Origin: Acholeplasmataceae bacterium
GTDB taxonomy: Bacteria; Bacillota_I; Bacilli_A; ML615J-28; CAG-698
DNA: 32,677 nucleotides
Direction: 5' to 3'
NCBI GenBank assembly: GCA_012839485.1
Contig: DUNF01000053.1
Coordinates: 1-32,677, forward strand
Part shown: positions 9,889 through 18,500 of the stretch, one piece after another
How positions within the stretch are numbered: position 1 is the first letter of the stretch
How the letters are laid out: the number at the start of each line of letters is the position of its first letter
The notes under the pieces: generated by a model
The model's input: only the letters and a program-made list of their open reading frames with translations
Database searches by the model: none
Told to the model about the DNA's origin: nothing
Position numbers and translations under genes: made by a program

Positions 9889-10564
9889 GGTGTTTAAGGC
9901 AATTTGTTTGAAGTATGATTTAAAGGTAAATAACTATGAATTGTACCAAACTGCCTTTACCCATACATCATATGCCAATGAGAATAATGTAAAGAATAAT
10001 GAAAGATTAGAGTTTTTAGGTGATGCAATTTTAAATTTTTGTTTTTCTGAATACTTATATCGTAAATATCCTAATTTACGAGAAGGTGAAATGACGAAAA
10101 TTAGAGCAACTTATGTTTGTGAGCAAGCAAACGCAGAATACAGTTTGAAGTTAGGCTTAGATAAACTCTTACTTTTAGGTAAAGGCGAGGAAGAACAAAA
10201 CGGAAGAAGTAAACCTTCTGTTTTAGGAGATTTATTTGAAGCTTTTTTAGGAGCTGTTTATTTAGATTCTTCTTTGGAAAAAGTCAAAGAAATTATCAAT
10301 GATCTTGTTTTAAAAGAAATTGATACTATTAAAGAAGATGGCTTTTTCTTAGATTATAAGAGTACTTTACAAGAATATGTTCAAGCAGAAACAAAGAAAT
10401 CTGTTACTTACGTATTAGTAAAGGAAGAAGGACCTAGTCATGATAAACTATTTACAACATTTGTTTATTATGAGAAAATTAAATTAGGCGAAGGTATAGG
10501 TAAGTCAAAAAAAGAATCTGAGCAAAACGCTGCTAAAGCAGCTTTAGAGAAATTAGCAAAGTGA
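9881..10564 (+). CDS. rnc: Ribonuclease III
   Basis: NERLEFLGDAILNF signature, GDLFEAFLGAVYLD, C-terminal dsRBD; ATG 9881 preferred over TTG 9869. Confidence 0.95.
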   Translation: MNKVFKAICLKYDLKVNNYELYQTAFTHTSYANENNVKNNERLEFLGDAILNFCFSEYLYRKYPNLREGEMTKIRATYVCEQANAEYSLKLGLDKLLLLGKGEEEQNGRSKPSVLGDLFEAFLGAVYLDSSLEKVKEIINDLVLKEIDTIKEDGFFLDYKSTLQEYVQAETKKSVTYVLVKEEGPSHDKLFTTFVYYEKIKLGEGIGKSKKESEQNAAKAALEKLAK

Positions 10565-10574
10565 GGTTTTAGTT

Positions 10575-11189
10575 ATGGAAAAATATTATGATTTAATTAA
10601 AAATAATCTAATTAATTTTGATAATTTAATTATTGAAAAATATGCATCCTTAAAACTTAATGAAACTGAGGCAATGATTTTGATTAAGATTAATCGTTTA
10701 CTTCAAAGAGATATTAAATCAATTTCAGTTAAGAAATTGGTTAAAAATATGACAATTAATGAAAATGATCTTGCAAACTATTTAATGCGATTAATTGACT
10801 TTGGGTTTTTAAAAATAGATTTTGAAGCTCAAAGAGAGTTATATTCGTTAGATGGTACATATCAAAAGTTAGCTAACTTACTTTATGGCGAAGATAACAA
10901 CCAAGAAAACAAACTTAAAGAAAATAGACTTGTAGCAACTACAAAAAAACTAGAACAAGGATTTAATAAAGTCTTATCACCTATTGAAGTTGAGATTGTT
11001 CGTAAATGGTTTTATGAATTTGAATATGATTACAAAGATATTGAAGAATTTGTAAATAGTGCAATTTCTAGTAAAAATAGAGGTGTTAAGTATATTGATC
11101 GCGCTTTAGTAAATAGATATAGTAATAAAGCAGATGAAGATATGGATGCATTAAAAGACCTTTGGAAAGACTATCATGGAAAAAATTGA
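10575..11189 (+). CDS. dnaD: DnaD-family replication initiation protein
   Basis: DnaD-type winged-helix N-terminus; C-terminal LSPIEVEIVRKWFYEFEYDYKDIEEFVNSAIS...KYIDRAL; adjacent to nth. Confidence 0.85.
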   Translation: MEKYYDLIKNNLINFDNLIIEKYASLKLNETEAMILIKINRLLQRDIKSISVKKLVKNMTINENDLANYLMRLIDFGFLKIDFEAQRELYSLDGTYQKLANLLYGEDNNQENKLKENRLVATTKKLEQGFNKVLSPIEVEIVRKWFYEFEYDYKDIEEFVNSAISSKNRGVKYIDRALVNRYSNKADEDMDALKDLWKDYHGKN

Positions 11190-11805
11190 TTATATCTGTG
11201 ATGCTTTAGGAGAACTTTTTCCAAACAATAAAGGTGATTTAGAATATGGGTCAGCTTTTCAGTTACTAGTTGCCGTTATTTTGTCAGCACAAACTACAGA
11301 TATTGCAGTTAATAATGTAACTAAAGAATTATTTAAAAAATATCCTGATGCAAAAAAATTAGCTAAAGCTAATCTTGAAGATGTAAAAGAGATTATCAAA
11401 ACTATAGGTTTATATAATACAAAAGCAAAAAACATTATTGAAGCATCTAAAATCATTTTAGAGAACAATAATGTAATTGAGCCTGATATAAAGTGGTTAA
11501 TGGGTCTTCCAGGTGTAGGGCGAAAGACAGCTAATGTAGTTTTATCTGAGGGATTTAAAATTCCAAGGATAGCAGTAGATACTCATGTTTTTAGGGTAGC
11601 GAGAAGATTAGAGTTATCAAAGGCAGAAACTACTTTGGGTGTTGAGGAAGACTTAATGAAAATATTAGATCAAAAAAAATGGGGGATAGCGCATTTACGA
11701 TTACTACGTTTTGGTAGATATATTTGTAAAGCAAGAGGTCCTCTATGTGAAAAATGCCCTTTTTTTCATTTTTGTACCTCTGAAGATAAAAAGGAATTAG
11801 TTTAA
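11176..11805 (+). CDS. nth: Endonuclease III
   Basis: LPGVGRKTANVVL HhH, VDTHVFRVARRL, 4Fe-4S CKARGPLCEKCPFFHFC. Confidence 0.96.
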   Translation: MEKIDYICDALGELFPNNKGDLEYGSAFQLLVAVILSAQTTDIAVNNVTKELFKKYPDAKKLAKANLEDVKEIIKTIGLYNTKAKNIIEASKIILENNNVIEPDIKWLMGLPGVGRKTANVVLSEGFKIPRIAVDTHVFRVARRLELSKAETTLGVEEDLMKILDQKKWGIAHLRLLRFGRYICKARGPLCEKCPFFHFCTSEDKKELV

Positions 11806-11819
11806 CTAATTCCTTTTTT
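11788..11819. terminator. Terminator hairpin overlapping the nth stop codon
   Basis: AAAAAGGAATTAGTT-T-AACTAATTCCTTTTTT. Confidence 0.87.
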
Positions 11820-11903
11820 ATGATATTTCCTTTTAAATTGAATATGTTTTATTAATAAATTATTTTGCCATTAAAATGAAAACGCTTACTTTCTTTTTAA
11901 TTC

Positions 11904-11931
11904 TTGCGAATAGAAAAAAAAGGAGTATAAT
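11904..11931 (+). promoter_or_regulatory. Promoter of RICIN copy A
   Basis: TTGCGA-N16-TATAAT followed by GAGGAGGG ribosome-binding site and ATG 11953. Confidence 0.6.
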
Positions 11932-11952
11932 AAAATTGAGGAGGGAAAGTAT

Positions 11953-13254
11953 ATGAAAAAAAATTTTAAGTTATTGTCATTTATTATCTTCTTTTTTATT
12001 GTTTTTATTGCTTTTATGCCAAATGTTCAAGCTAGTGATGAAAACGGAGGCATTGCGCCTAATAGCAATGTTCTTCCACCAGGTCCTGGAGAACCCCCAG
12101 CTCAAGCACCTATTCCTAATGGGAAGTATTGTATAGTGAATGTTGAGTTGAATAATTATTTGAAAATAACCGAAGAAGATTGTAGTAATAATTATTCGAC
12201 AAATCTAGTCCCTTTGGAGTTATGGCCCTATAGTACTGGTGAACATCATTTGTGGGAATTTACTAGAGTTTATGGTGATGTTTATAAAATAATTTCTTGC
12301 AAAAGTCAAAAAGCTATTACTGTAAAGAAAGACTATACAAATATGGGTAACATTGATTTAATACAAGAAACATATCAAGATATAAATAGACAACATTGGA
12401 AAATAAGTGAAGTAAGCTCAGGGAAATACAAACTTAAACCAGTGTCAGGAATTTATCAAACTACTGATTGGGTTATGGGAGCAAGTGCCAGCGGTAGTAT
12501 AGATGGTAGAAGAGTTCAACAAATAGAATATACAAATAATAGTAATTATCGTGATTTGTGGAAATTTATTCCAATATTACCTACATCAGGCTCTGAACTA
12601 GAATATAATCCTGAGGAATGGAATGCGACACCAATTAGAAATAATACCAATTGTTATTGCTATGCTTTTAATTTTCAAGCTTTTTATACAAATGACTTAG
12701 GATATCAATATTATAATAAAAAAATTATGGGGCGAATTAATCCTGGATGTCTGGATAATATTCAAGAAATATTGGACATTAATTCTCCATATGTTAACGG
12801 AGTAACTTCACAATTAGTTTTTGAAAATACCATTCAAGATAAATTAGCTAAAAACTTCATATTTAATAGCATTGGTATAAATCAACAATGTCCAGATGGA
12901 CAGTATAAAGTGGCGTTAGCAATCGATGTTAACAATACTGACTATCATTGGTACAGACAAAATCTTGATGGAAGTTGGTCACATAAAAGAGGAGCAGGTT
13001 TTGTTACTAACAAAGATGCTTCAAATAAAATTATATTTAATCCAAGTACATCTAATAATTATTATGAATATTATGATGAAAATTACCAACTAAACTACGT
13101 AAATTATATAGTTGTTGGATATTATAGTGTTACCCCTTTGAATATTTTTTACGATTCGAATACAATAATTTTAGATTTAATAATGAATGGAACATATCAA
13201 GTTGATGCTACACTAGATCAATTAAAAAGTCTAAAGTTTTATAAAAAAATTTAA
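11953..13254 (+). CDS. Secreted RICIN-type beta-trefoil lectin protein with unassigned C-terminal Cys/His domain (copy A)
   Basis: Signal peptide MKKNFKLLSFIIFFFIVFIAFMPNVQA; three QxW-like motifs (HHLWEF, RQHWKI, YRDLWKF); C-terminal NTNCYCYAFNF, PGCL, DYHWYRQNLDGSWSHKRG. Confidence 0.82.
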   Translation: MKKNFKLLSFIIFFFIVFIAFMPNVQASDENGGIAPNSNVLPPGPGEPPAQAPIPNGKYCIVNVELNNYLKITEEDCSNNYSTNLVPLELWPYSTGEHHLWEFTRVYGDVYKIISCKSQKAITVKKDYTNMGNIDLIQETYQDINRQHWKISEVSSGKYKLKPVSGIYQTTDWVMGASASGSIDGRRVQQIEYTNNSNYRDLWKFIPILPTSGSELEYNPEEWNATPIRNNTNCYCYAFNFQAFYTNDLGYQYYNKKIMGRINPGCLDNIQEILDINSPYVNGVTSQLVFENTIQDKLAKNFIFNSIGINQQCPDGQYKVALAIDVNNTDYHWYRQNLDGSWSHKRGAGFVTNKDASNKIIFNPSTSNNYYEYYDENYQLNYVNYIVVGYYSVTPLNIFYDSNTIILDLIMNGTYQVDATLDQLKSLKFYKKI

Positions 13255-13273
13255 AGAATGGAGGTGATTAAAT

Positions 13274-14326
13274 ATGAAGAAGAAGGTTATTATTGTTTTA
13301 TTTTCTATTTTGATTGTTTGTATGCTAGTTGGATGTGAAAATAGCTCTAAAAAGAATCTTACTATAGATAATGGAAAACAACAAATTTCTAATTTAAATA
13401 ACAATTTTGAAGATGGCTTGGAATTAGCGGTTTATAAAGTTGATTCTATAACATTAAGTGATGGTACTATAATAAATGAAAATAATTTAGAACTATTGAG
13501 TAAGTATAAGGTGTGTTATGTTTTTGATGTTAATTATGGAAGGGTGTATTATAGATTAGAAGACAAAGAGGTTATTGTTTCTTATGATGTTAATGAAGAA
13601 GAAGAAATTACATTTAATTCTATGTTTGTGTTGCCTTCAAAAATGGCAACAATTTATGATTTGAAGAAAGTTAAACGTGGTATGAATTATGATGACTTGG
13701 TTTTATTATTAGGTGTGCCAAATAAATACAATCAACATCCTATGAGATCATTGGTAATGCCAGTAATTTTTGAAACTAATGATGGATATCATTTAGAAGT
13801 ACTTTATGGTAAAGCATTATTAGCTGTTAATGATAATCACAATTTACAATATTTTGACTATTCTTCTACAAGCAAAAACATTGAAATTAATGATAAAACA
13901 ATTAGTAAAGGAATGACTTTAGGAGATATTAAGAAAAATTTAAATAACCAAGATATTTGTGAATTTCTTGATTATCTAGTATTTTCTCTTGAAGATAAAA
14001 ATGTAATTTGCTCTACTGAAAAATCGGGCTATATTAATAATAAGGATGATGAAGCTGTTATTGATTCTATTACTGCATATTCAAAAGTAGAACTTAATAA
14101 TGACAGAATGGAATTAGTTAAAGAAGGGATGGATGTTTTTCAATTGATTGAATTACTAGGATTACCTAAATCAGTTAATTTAGAGACTATTATTCCTGAA
14201 CTAATTTTTGAAGCAAATGGCTTAAGATGTAAAGTGGGTTTATGTGCTAGTTTTATAAATTCTAATTCGGATGAAGAAAAAAGTATGAGTCATAGATATT
14301 TTGTTTGTTATAAAGAAGTTGAATAA
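13274..14326 (+). CDS. Putative lipoprotein with repeated BamE/SmpA-like units
   Basis: Lipobox MKKKVIIVLFSILIVCMLVGC; repeats KRGMNYDDLVLLLGVPNKY, SKGMTLGDIKKNL, KEGMDVFQLIELLGLPKSV; TGGAGGTGA ribosome-binding site, 19 nt after copy A. Confidence 0.75.
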   Translation: MKKKVIIVLFSILIVCMLVGCENSSKKNLTIDNGKQQISNLNNNFEDGLELAVYKVDSITLSDGTIINENNLELLSKYKVCYVFDVNYGRVYYRLEDKEVIVSYDVNEEEEITFNSMFVLPSKMATIYDLKKVKRGMNYDDLVLLLGVPNKYNQHPMRSLVMPVIFETNDGYHLEVLYGKALLAVNDNHNLQYFDYSSTSKNIEINDKTISKGMTLGDIKKNLNNQDICEFLDYLVFSLEDKNVICSTEKSGYINNKDDEAVIDSITAYSKVELNNDRMELVKEGMDVFQLIELLGLPKSVNLETIIPELIFEANGLRCKVGLCASFINSNSDEEKSMSHRYFVCYKEVE

Positions 14327-14366
14327 TTGAAATATTATTTAAAGTAAACAAGAAAATTGTTCATAT

Positions 14367-14400
14367 AAAAAGGAATTAGTTTTGTACTAATTCCTTTTTT
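14367..14400. terminator. Bidirectional terminator overlapping rqcH 3' end; near-identical to 11788-11819
   Basis: AAAAAGGAATTAGT-TTTGT-ACTAATTCCTTTTTT. Confidence 0.87.
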
Positions 14401-15961
14401 CATATCTAGTTATCAAATCTTTGTTTGGTGTTACAAAGATTGTTTTTTCATTTTTGTACTTTACAAATGATCCTTTTTGACCAGCTATTTTATTTACATT
14501 TTTTACTTGAGTATAAATAACAGCCACATTGCTACTATTTTGCGCTTTTGAGAAGTATGCAGCAAAGTTAGCGGCAATTTTAAAATCTTCCAAAAGTAAG
14601 TTATTCCCTCTTAAAATTATATGAGATCCTGGATAGTCTTTTACATGAAAGAAATAATCATCTTTATTAGCGAGTTTGTGAGTAACAAAACTATTTTGAA
14701 AATTATTTTTGCCTAAATAGATGAACTTATTATCGCCCAAAATATAAGTACTATATTTAGGTTTTTTTAAATCTTTTTCATCTTTTTTTGTGATTTTTCT
14801 TAAGCCTAATTCCAAGATTGTTTCATTGATACTATTATAATCAAAGTAGTCTAATTGTGATTGGATATCTTCGTAGTATAAAATATCAAGTTGAGTTTCT
14901 TCGATTTGTTTTTTGACATAATCAATACTTCTTTTAGCTTTTTTGTATTTTTTAAAGATTTGGTCTAAGTTTTGACTTGGAGATAAAAGAGGATCAAGTT
15001 TAATTGTAATTTCTTTATTAGTATAAAAGTTATTGGTAGTTAGCTTACTCATTCCTTTTTTAATTTGGTGAAGGTTTGCTTTTAGAATATTACCAATTTG
15101 CTCATATTCTAGATTATTATATGCTTCCTCTAATTCTTTTTCTTGTTTTCCTTTTTTTCTTCTTAACTTAGCTAATTCTTTATCTAAATGATTAGAAAGT
15201 AGTTTTAAGTCATTATTTATGATAGATTGGTTTTTGAAATTTTGAAAGTAAGACTCTAGTAATTCTGATAGTGTAGAAAAATACATTCTATTACCTTTTA
15301 GGTGTTTTAAATCAAAACAGTAGAAGTATGTTTTATCATTATCTATAATTACTGGTTTAACTTCATTATTTATAACATTCAAATCATTTTGGTATTGAAT
15401 TTCTTGAAAAAGTATTTGCGATATACCTTGATAGTTATTTGTTTTTGTAAGGATATTTGTTTTGTATGGATTTATTTGATTTGAATCCATAGGTTCATAT
15501 AAAGTATTTTTAAGTAAAACTCTTTTACTATCTAATGAAGTAGGTAGTAAGATTTCTAAAATTTTGTTTTCTTTGTTTACAATAATTAAATTATAGTTTC
15601 TGCCAAAGGCTTCAAAAATTAGTTTATATTTTTCTTCATAGCCTAAATCGTCAAATGAAGAGATTTCTAATACGATGATACGATCATTTTCAATTTGATA
15701 GATATCAGTAATAACTGCTTTTTCAAATAGTTTTTTTAAGACTTTAGAAAAGTTTGATTGATTATCAATTTTTACTAGTGATTGTTTTGTAAGTAGTACA
15801 TGAGGGTTATTTGATAGCAAGTAAAGTAATTCTTGTTTATTCGACAAGCTAAAAGAAAAGTCATATTTGTTATAAAAATTGACTTTGTTTATTCTTGTAT
15901 TAATGATTTTTGTTTTTAATTCTTTAATTAGACTTCTAATAAATACGCCATCAAAACTCAT
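14387..15961 (-). CDS. rqcH: NFACT-family protein / RqcH-like ribosome quality control factor (FbpA homologue)
   Basis: MSFDGVFIRSLIKELK, coiled coil KELAKLRRKKGKQEKELEEAYNN, DDYFFHVKDYPGSHIILR. Confidence 0.92.
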   Translation of the reverse strand: MSFDGVFIRSLIKELKTKIINTRINKVNFYNKYDFSFSLSNKQELLYLLSNNPHVLLTKQSLVKIDNQSNFSKVLKKLFEKAVITDIYQIENDRIIVLEISSFDDLGYEEKYKLIFEAFGRNYNLIIVNKENKILEILLPTSLDSKRVLLKNTLYEPMDSNQINPYKTNILTKTNNYQGISQILFQEIQYQNDLNVINNEVKPVIIDNDKTYFYCFDLKHLKGNRMYFSTLSELLESYFQNFKNQSIINNDLKLLSNHLDKELAKLRRKKGKQEKELEEAYNNLEYEQIGNILKANLHQIKKGMSKLTTNNFYTNKEITIKLDPLLSPSQNLDQIFKKYKKAKRSIDYVKKQIEETQLDILYYEDIQSQLDYFDYNSINETILELGLRKITKKDEKDLKKPKYSTYILGDNKFIYLGKNNFQNSFVTHKLANKDDYFFHVKDYPGSHIILRGNNLLLEDFKIAANFAAYFSKAQNSSNVAVIYTQVKNVNKIAGQKGSFVKYKNEKTIFVTPNKDLITRYEKRN

Positions 15962-16062
15962 AATCTCACCTTAATTTATTTTACCAAAAATTTACTTTAT
16001 TTGCAATTAAACCTTGAAATATGAAAAAAAAGTTGTATACTTATATAAATAAGGAGCGGAAG

Positions 16063-17466
16063 ATGAAAAAGAGCATTGATTTAATGAGTTATATTATTAT
16101 GTTTATTGTTTTATCTTTAGGTATTGTTAGTGTTACAATAAACAAAGATACAATAAAAAATAATTCAGGTAATGATTCTAGTGTTGAAGTAGAACCAAGC
16201 GATGATGAGCAAATACCTATTAAACCTAAAGTTATTGAAGATGGTAAATATTTAATTTTCAACTCACAACTTAAAAACTACTTACAAGTAGATGATGATG
16301 ATTTTCTAAATCAATACTTAAAAGATCAAGCTATTTTAGAGTTGTGGCCTTATAGTGGCGAAGAACACCAAATCTGGGAATTTACGCACTTATACAGCAA
16401 TGTTTATAAAATCATTTCCCTAAATAGTAGAAAGGCATTAGCTATTCCTAAAGGTAGTGAGAATAAGCGAGGTATTAATTTAATTCAAGAAGAGTATATA
16501 AAAATTCCAAGACAGCATTGGCAAATTAAAGAAGTCAATGAAAATGAATATAAAATATATCCTTTATCTGCAAGAACAGATGATGAAGATTGGGTTATGA
16601 AGGCTAGTCGAAGTGGTGCTATTGATGGAAGAGAAGTAAAACAATATCGCTATACTGATGATGATAATGGTTTGGATTTATGGAAACTTTTCCCAATTTT
16701 ACCTACATCTGGTTCTGAAGTGGAATATGAGCCAGAAGAATGGAATAAAAGCCCTATCATCCAAAATACTAATTGTTATAGCTATGCGTTTAATTTTCAA
16801 GCATTTTATGCTGATTCTTTAGAAAGTGGTGTTCTTATAGATAAAATAATGTGTACGGTAGATCCAGGTTGTTTAGCAAACTTTTTAGAGATTTTACCTG
16901 CCAGAAGTCCATATAAAGATGGATTAAGAGCTGAACTTGTTTTGGAAAATGTTTTAGAAGATGCAGAAGCTGCAAAATTCAATTTTAATGAGATAGACAA
17001 ATATGAATCTACTTTAGAAGGTGAGTACAAAGTTGCTTTTGCAATGGATAAAGATAACCGTGATTATCATTGGTATAGACAAAATCCTGATGGTAGTTGG
17101 TCGCATAAAAGAGGCAATAAGGAAGTTACTAATCTTGATGCTTCTGGTGTTTTAATCTTTGATCCTGATATAGCAGATAAGTTTTATCCTGGAGAGTTAA
17201 TTGATGGCAATCAAAAAAGAACTTATGATTATGAAATTATTGGTTATTATAGCGTTACACCATTAAATATTTTTTATGATGAAGAGGATACAATTATTTT
17301 TGATTTCGGAGTTAGTGATTTTGAAGAACCAGATATACCACTAATTGAACTAAAATATTATGAATTTTATAGAAATTTTTCTTTAGATCATGAAGAAGAA
17401 TTACCAAAGTTAAGTTACCAAAACTTAACTTTTTTATTAGAATTTAATGAAACCATTAACATTTGA
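16063..17466 (+). CDS. Secreted or membrane-anchored RICIN-type lectin protein with unassigned C-terminal Cys/His domain (copy B)
   Basis: Paralogue of 11953-13254: EHQIWEF, RQHWQI, GLDLWKL; NTNCYSYAFNFQAFY, DPGCL, DYHWYRQNPDGSWSHKRG. Start moved to ATG 16063, after AAGGAGCGG. Confidence 0.82.
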   Translation: MKKSIDLMSYIIMFIVLSLGIVSVTINKDTIKNNSGNDSSVEVEPSDDEQIPIKPKVIEDGKYLIFNSQLKNYLQVDDDDFLNQYLKDQAILELWPYSGEEHQIWEFTHLYSNVYKIISLNSRKALAIPKGSENKRGINLIQEEYIKIPRQHWQIKEVNENEYKIYPLSARTDDEDWVMKASRSGAIDGREVKQYRYTDDDNGLDLWKLFPILPTSGSEVEYEPEEWNKSPIIQNTNCYSYAFNFQAFYADSLESGVLIDKIMCTVDPGCLANFLEILPARSPYKDGLRAELVLENVLEDAEAAKFNFNEIDKYESTLEGEYKVAFAMDKDNRDYHWYRQNPDGSWSHKRGNKEVTNLDASGVLIFDPDIADKFYPGELIDGNQKRTYDYEIIGYYSVTPLNIFYDEEDTIIFDFGVSDFEEPDIPLIELKYYEFYRNFSLDHEEELPKLSYQNLTFLLEFNETINI

Positions 17467-17491
17467 CAATCTATTCTTTTTTAGGTATAAT
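17463..17491 (+). promoter_or_regulatory. Consensus sigma-A promoter for gmk-rpoZ
   Basis: Exact TTGACA-N17-TATAAT, overlapping the TGA stop of RICIN copy B. Confidence 0.85.
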
Positions 17492-17515
17492 AAGTGGTAA
17501 TATGAGGCGTGTTTT

Positions 17516-18136
17516 ATGAAATTGGACGATAAAGGAATTTTGATAGTTTTATCTGGACCAAGTGGTGTAGGTAAAGGGACAATTAGAAAAGCTTTATTTG
17601 AAATGGAAGGACATGATTTAATTTACTCTATTTCGATGACTACTAGAAAACAAAGAGCTGGCGAAGTTGATGGCAAGGATTACTTTTTTGTGTCAAAAGA
17701 AGAATTTGAAGAGAAAATCAAAAATGGTGAGATGCTTGAATATGCGGAGTTTGTTGGGAACTATTATGGAACACCGCTTAACTATGTTAAGGAACAACTT
17801 AATGAAGGTCATGAAGTTGTTTTAGAAATTGAGATTCAAGGTGCATCGCAAGTTAAATGTAAAATGCCTCATGCTGTATTTATTTTTATTGCTCCACCTA
17901 GCCTAAAAGCTTTACATGATCGCTTGACTAGTCGGGGAACTGAATCAGAAGAGCTAATTCAAAAACGTTTTGATAAAGCTTTGAGTGAGATGCATATGGC
18001 ATATATGTATGATTATATCGTAGTTAATGATGATATTCATAATGCAGCTGAAAAAATAATGACAATCATTAGGGCTGAACATGCTAGGACAGAAAGAACA
18101 ATACATGGTTATAAAAAACTTTTGGAGGAGGAATAA
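17516..18136 (+). CDS. gmk: Guanylate kinase
   Basis: LSGPSGVGKGTIRKAL, SISMTTRKQRAGEVDGKDYFFV. Confidence 0.96.
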   Translation: MKLDDKGILIVLSGPSGVGKGTIRKALFEMEGHDLIYSISMTTRKQRAGEVDGKDYFFVSKEEFEEKIKNGEMLEYAEFVGNYYGTPLNYVKEQLNEGHEVVLEIEIQGASQVKCKMPHAVFIFIAPPSLKALHDRLTSRGTESEELIQKRFDKALSEMHMAYMYDYIVVNDDIHNAAEKIMTIIRAEHARTERTIHGYKKLLEEE

Positions 18137-18387
18137 TGAAAAAAGAAAAGAATATTGGTGAAGGACTAAGATATCCACCAATTGATGCTTTATTAGATAA
18201 AAGTAAGAGTAAGTATGTTTTAGTTTTAGGTGCAGCTAAAAGAGCTAAAGACTTAGAACATGGCGATGCTGAAGAATTATTAGAAGATCCAGTAAATAAA
18301 AAATCTTTGGGTTTGGCTTTAGAAGAAATTTATGAAGATCAAATTACAATTTATGATAGTACTAATGAAGAAACACTTGGGAAATAA
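18136..18387 (+). CDS. rpoZ: RNA polymerase omega subunit
   Basis: LRYPPIDALLDKSKSKYVLVLGAAKRAKDL...KKSLGLALEEI; follows gmk. Confidence 0.9.
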   Translation: MKKEKNIGEGLRYPPIDALLDKSKSKYVLVLGAAKRAKDLEHGDAEELLEDPVNKKSLGLALEEIYEDQITIYDSTNEETLGK

Positions 18388-18399
18388 GTGTTTCTTTTT
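18369..18399 (+). terminator. Terminator after rpoZ
   Basis: GAAACACTT-N7-AAGTGTTTC followed by TTTTT. Confidence 0.82.
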
Positions 18400-18500
18400 A
18401 AAATATAAAAGTAAAAAATAAGGCAAGTAGTTATTATATTAGTAGTAGTTTATTTTTTTGATAAAATATGGTAAAATATAGTAAAAGGAGGACTATTCGT

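Noticed and set aside
11259-11468. Minus-strand ORFs inside nth (11259), RICIN-B (16806), gmk (17954), ROK kinase (18434), fmt (22067, 22212), glyA (25300), gltX (27103, 28029) and tldD (28716, 29265)
   Set aside because: Each lies antisense within a confidently identified gene; translations look like shadow ORFs.
14387-15961. rqcH as a secreted fibronectin-binding adhesin partnering with the lectins
   Set aside because: The older FbpA annotation is misleading: the protein has NFACT/RqcH motifs and no signal peptide, so adjacency to lectins is probably positional.
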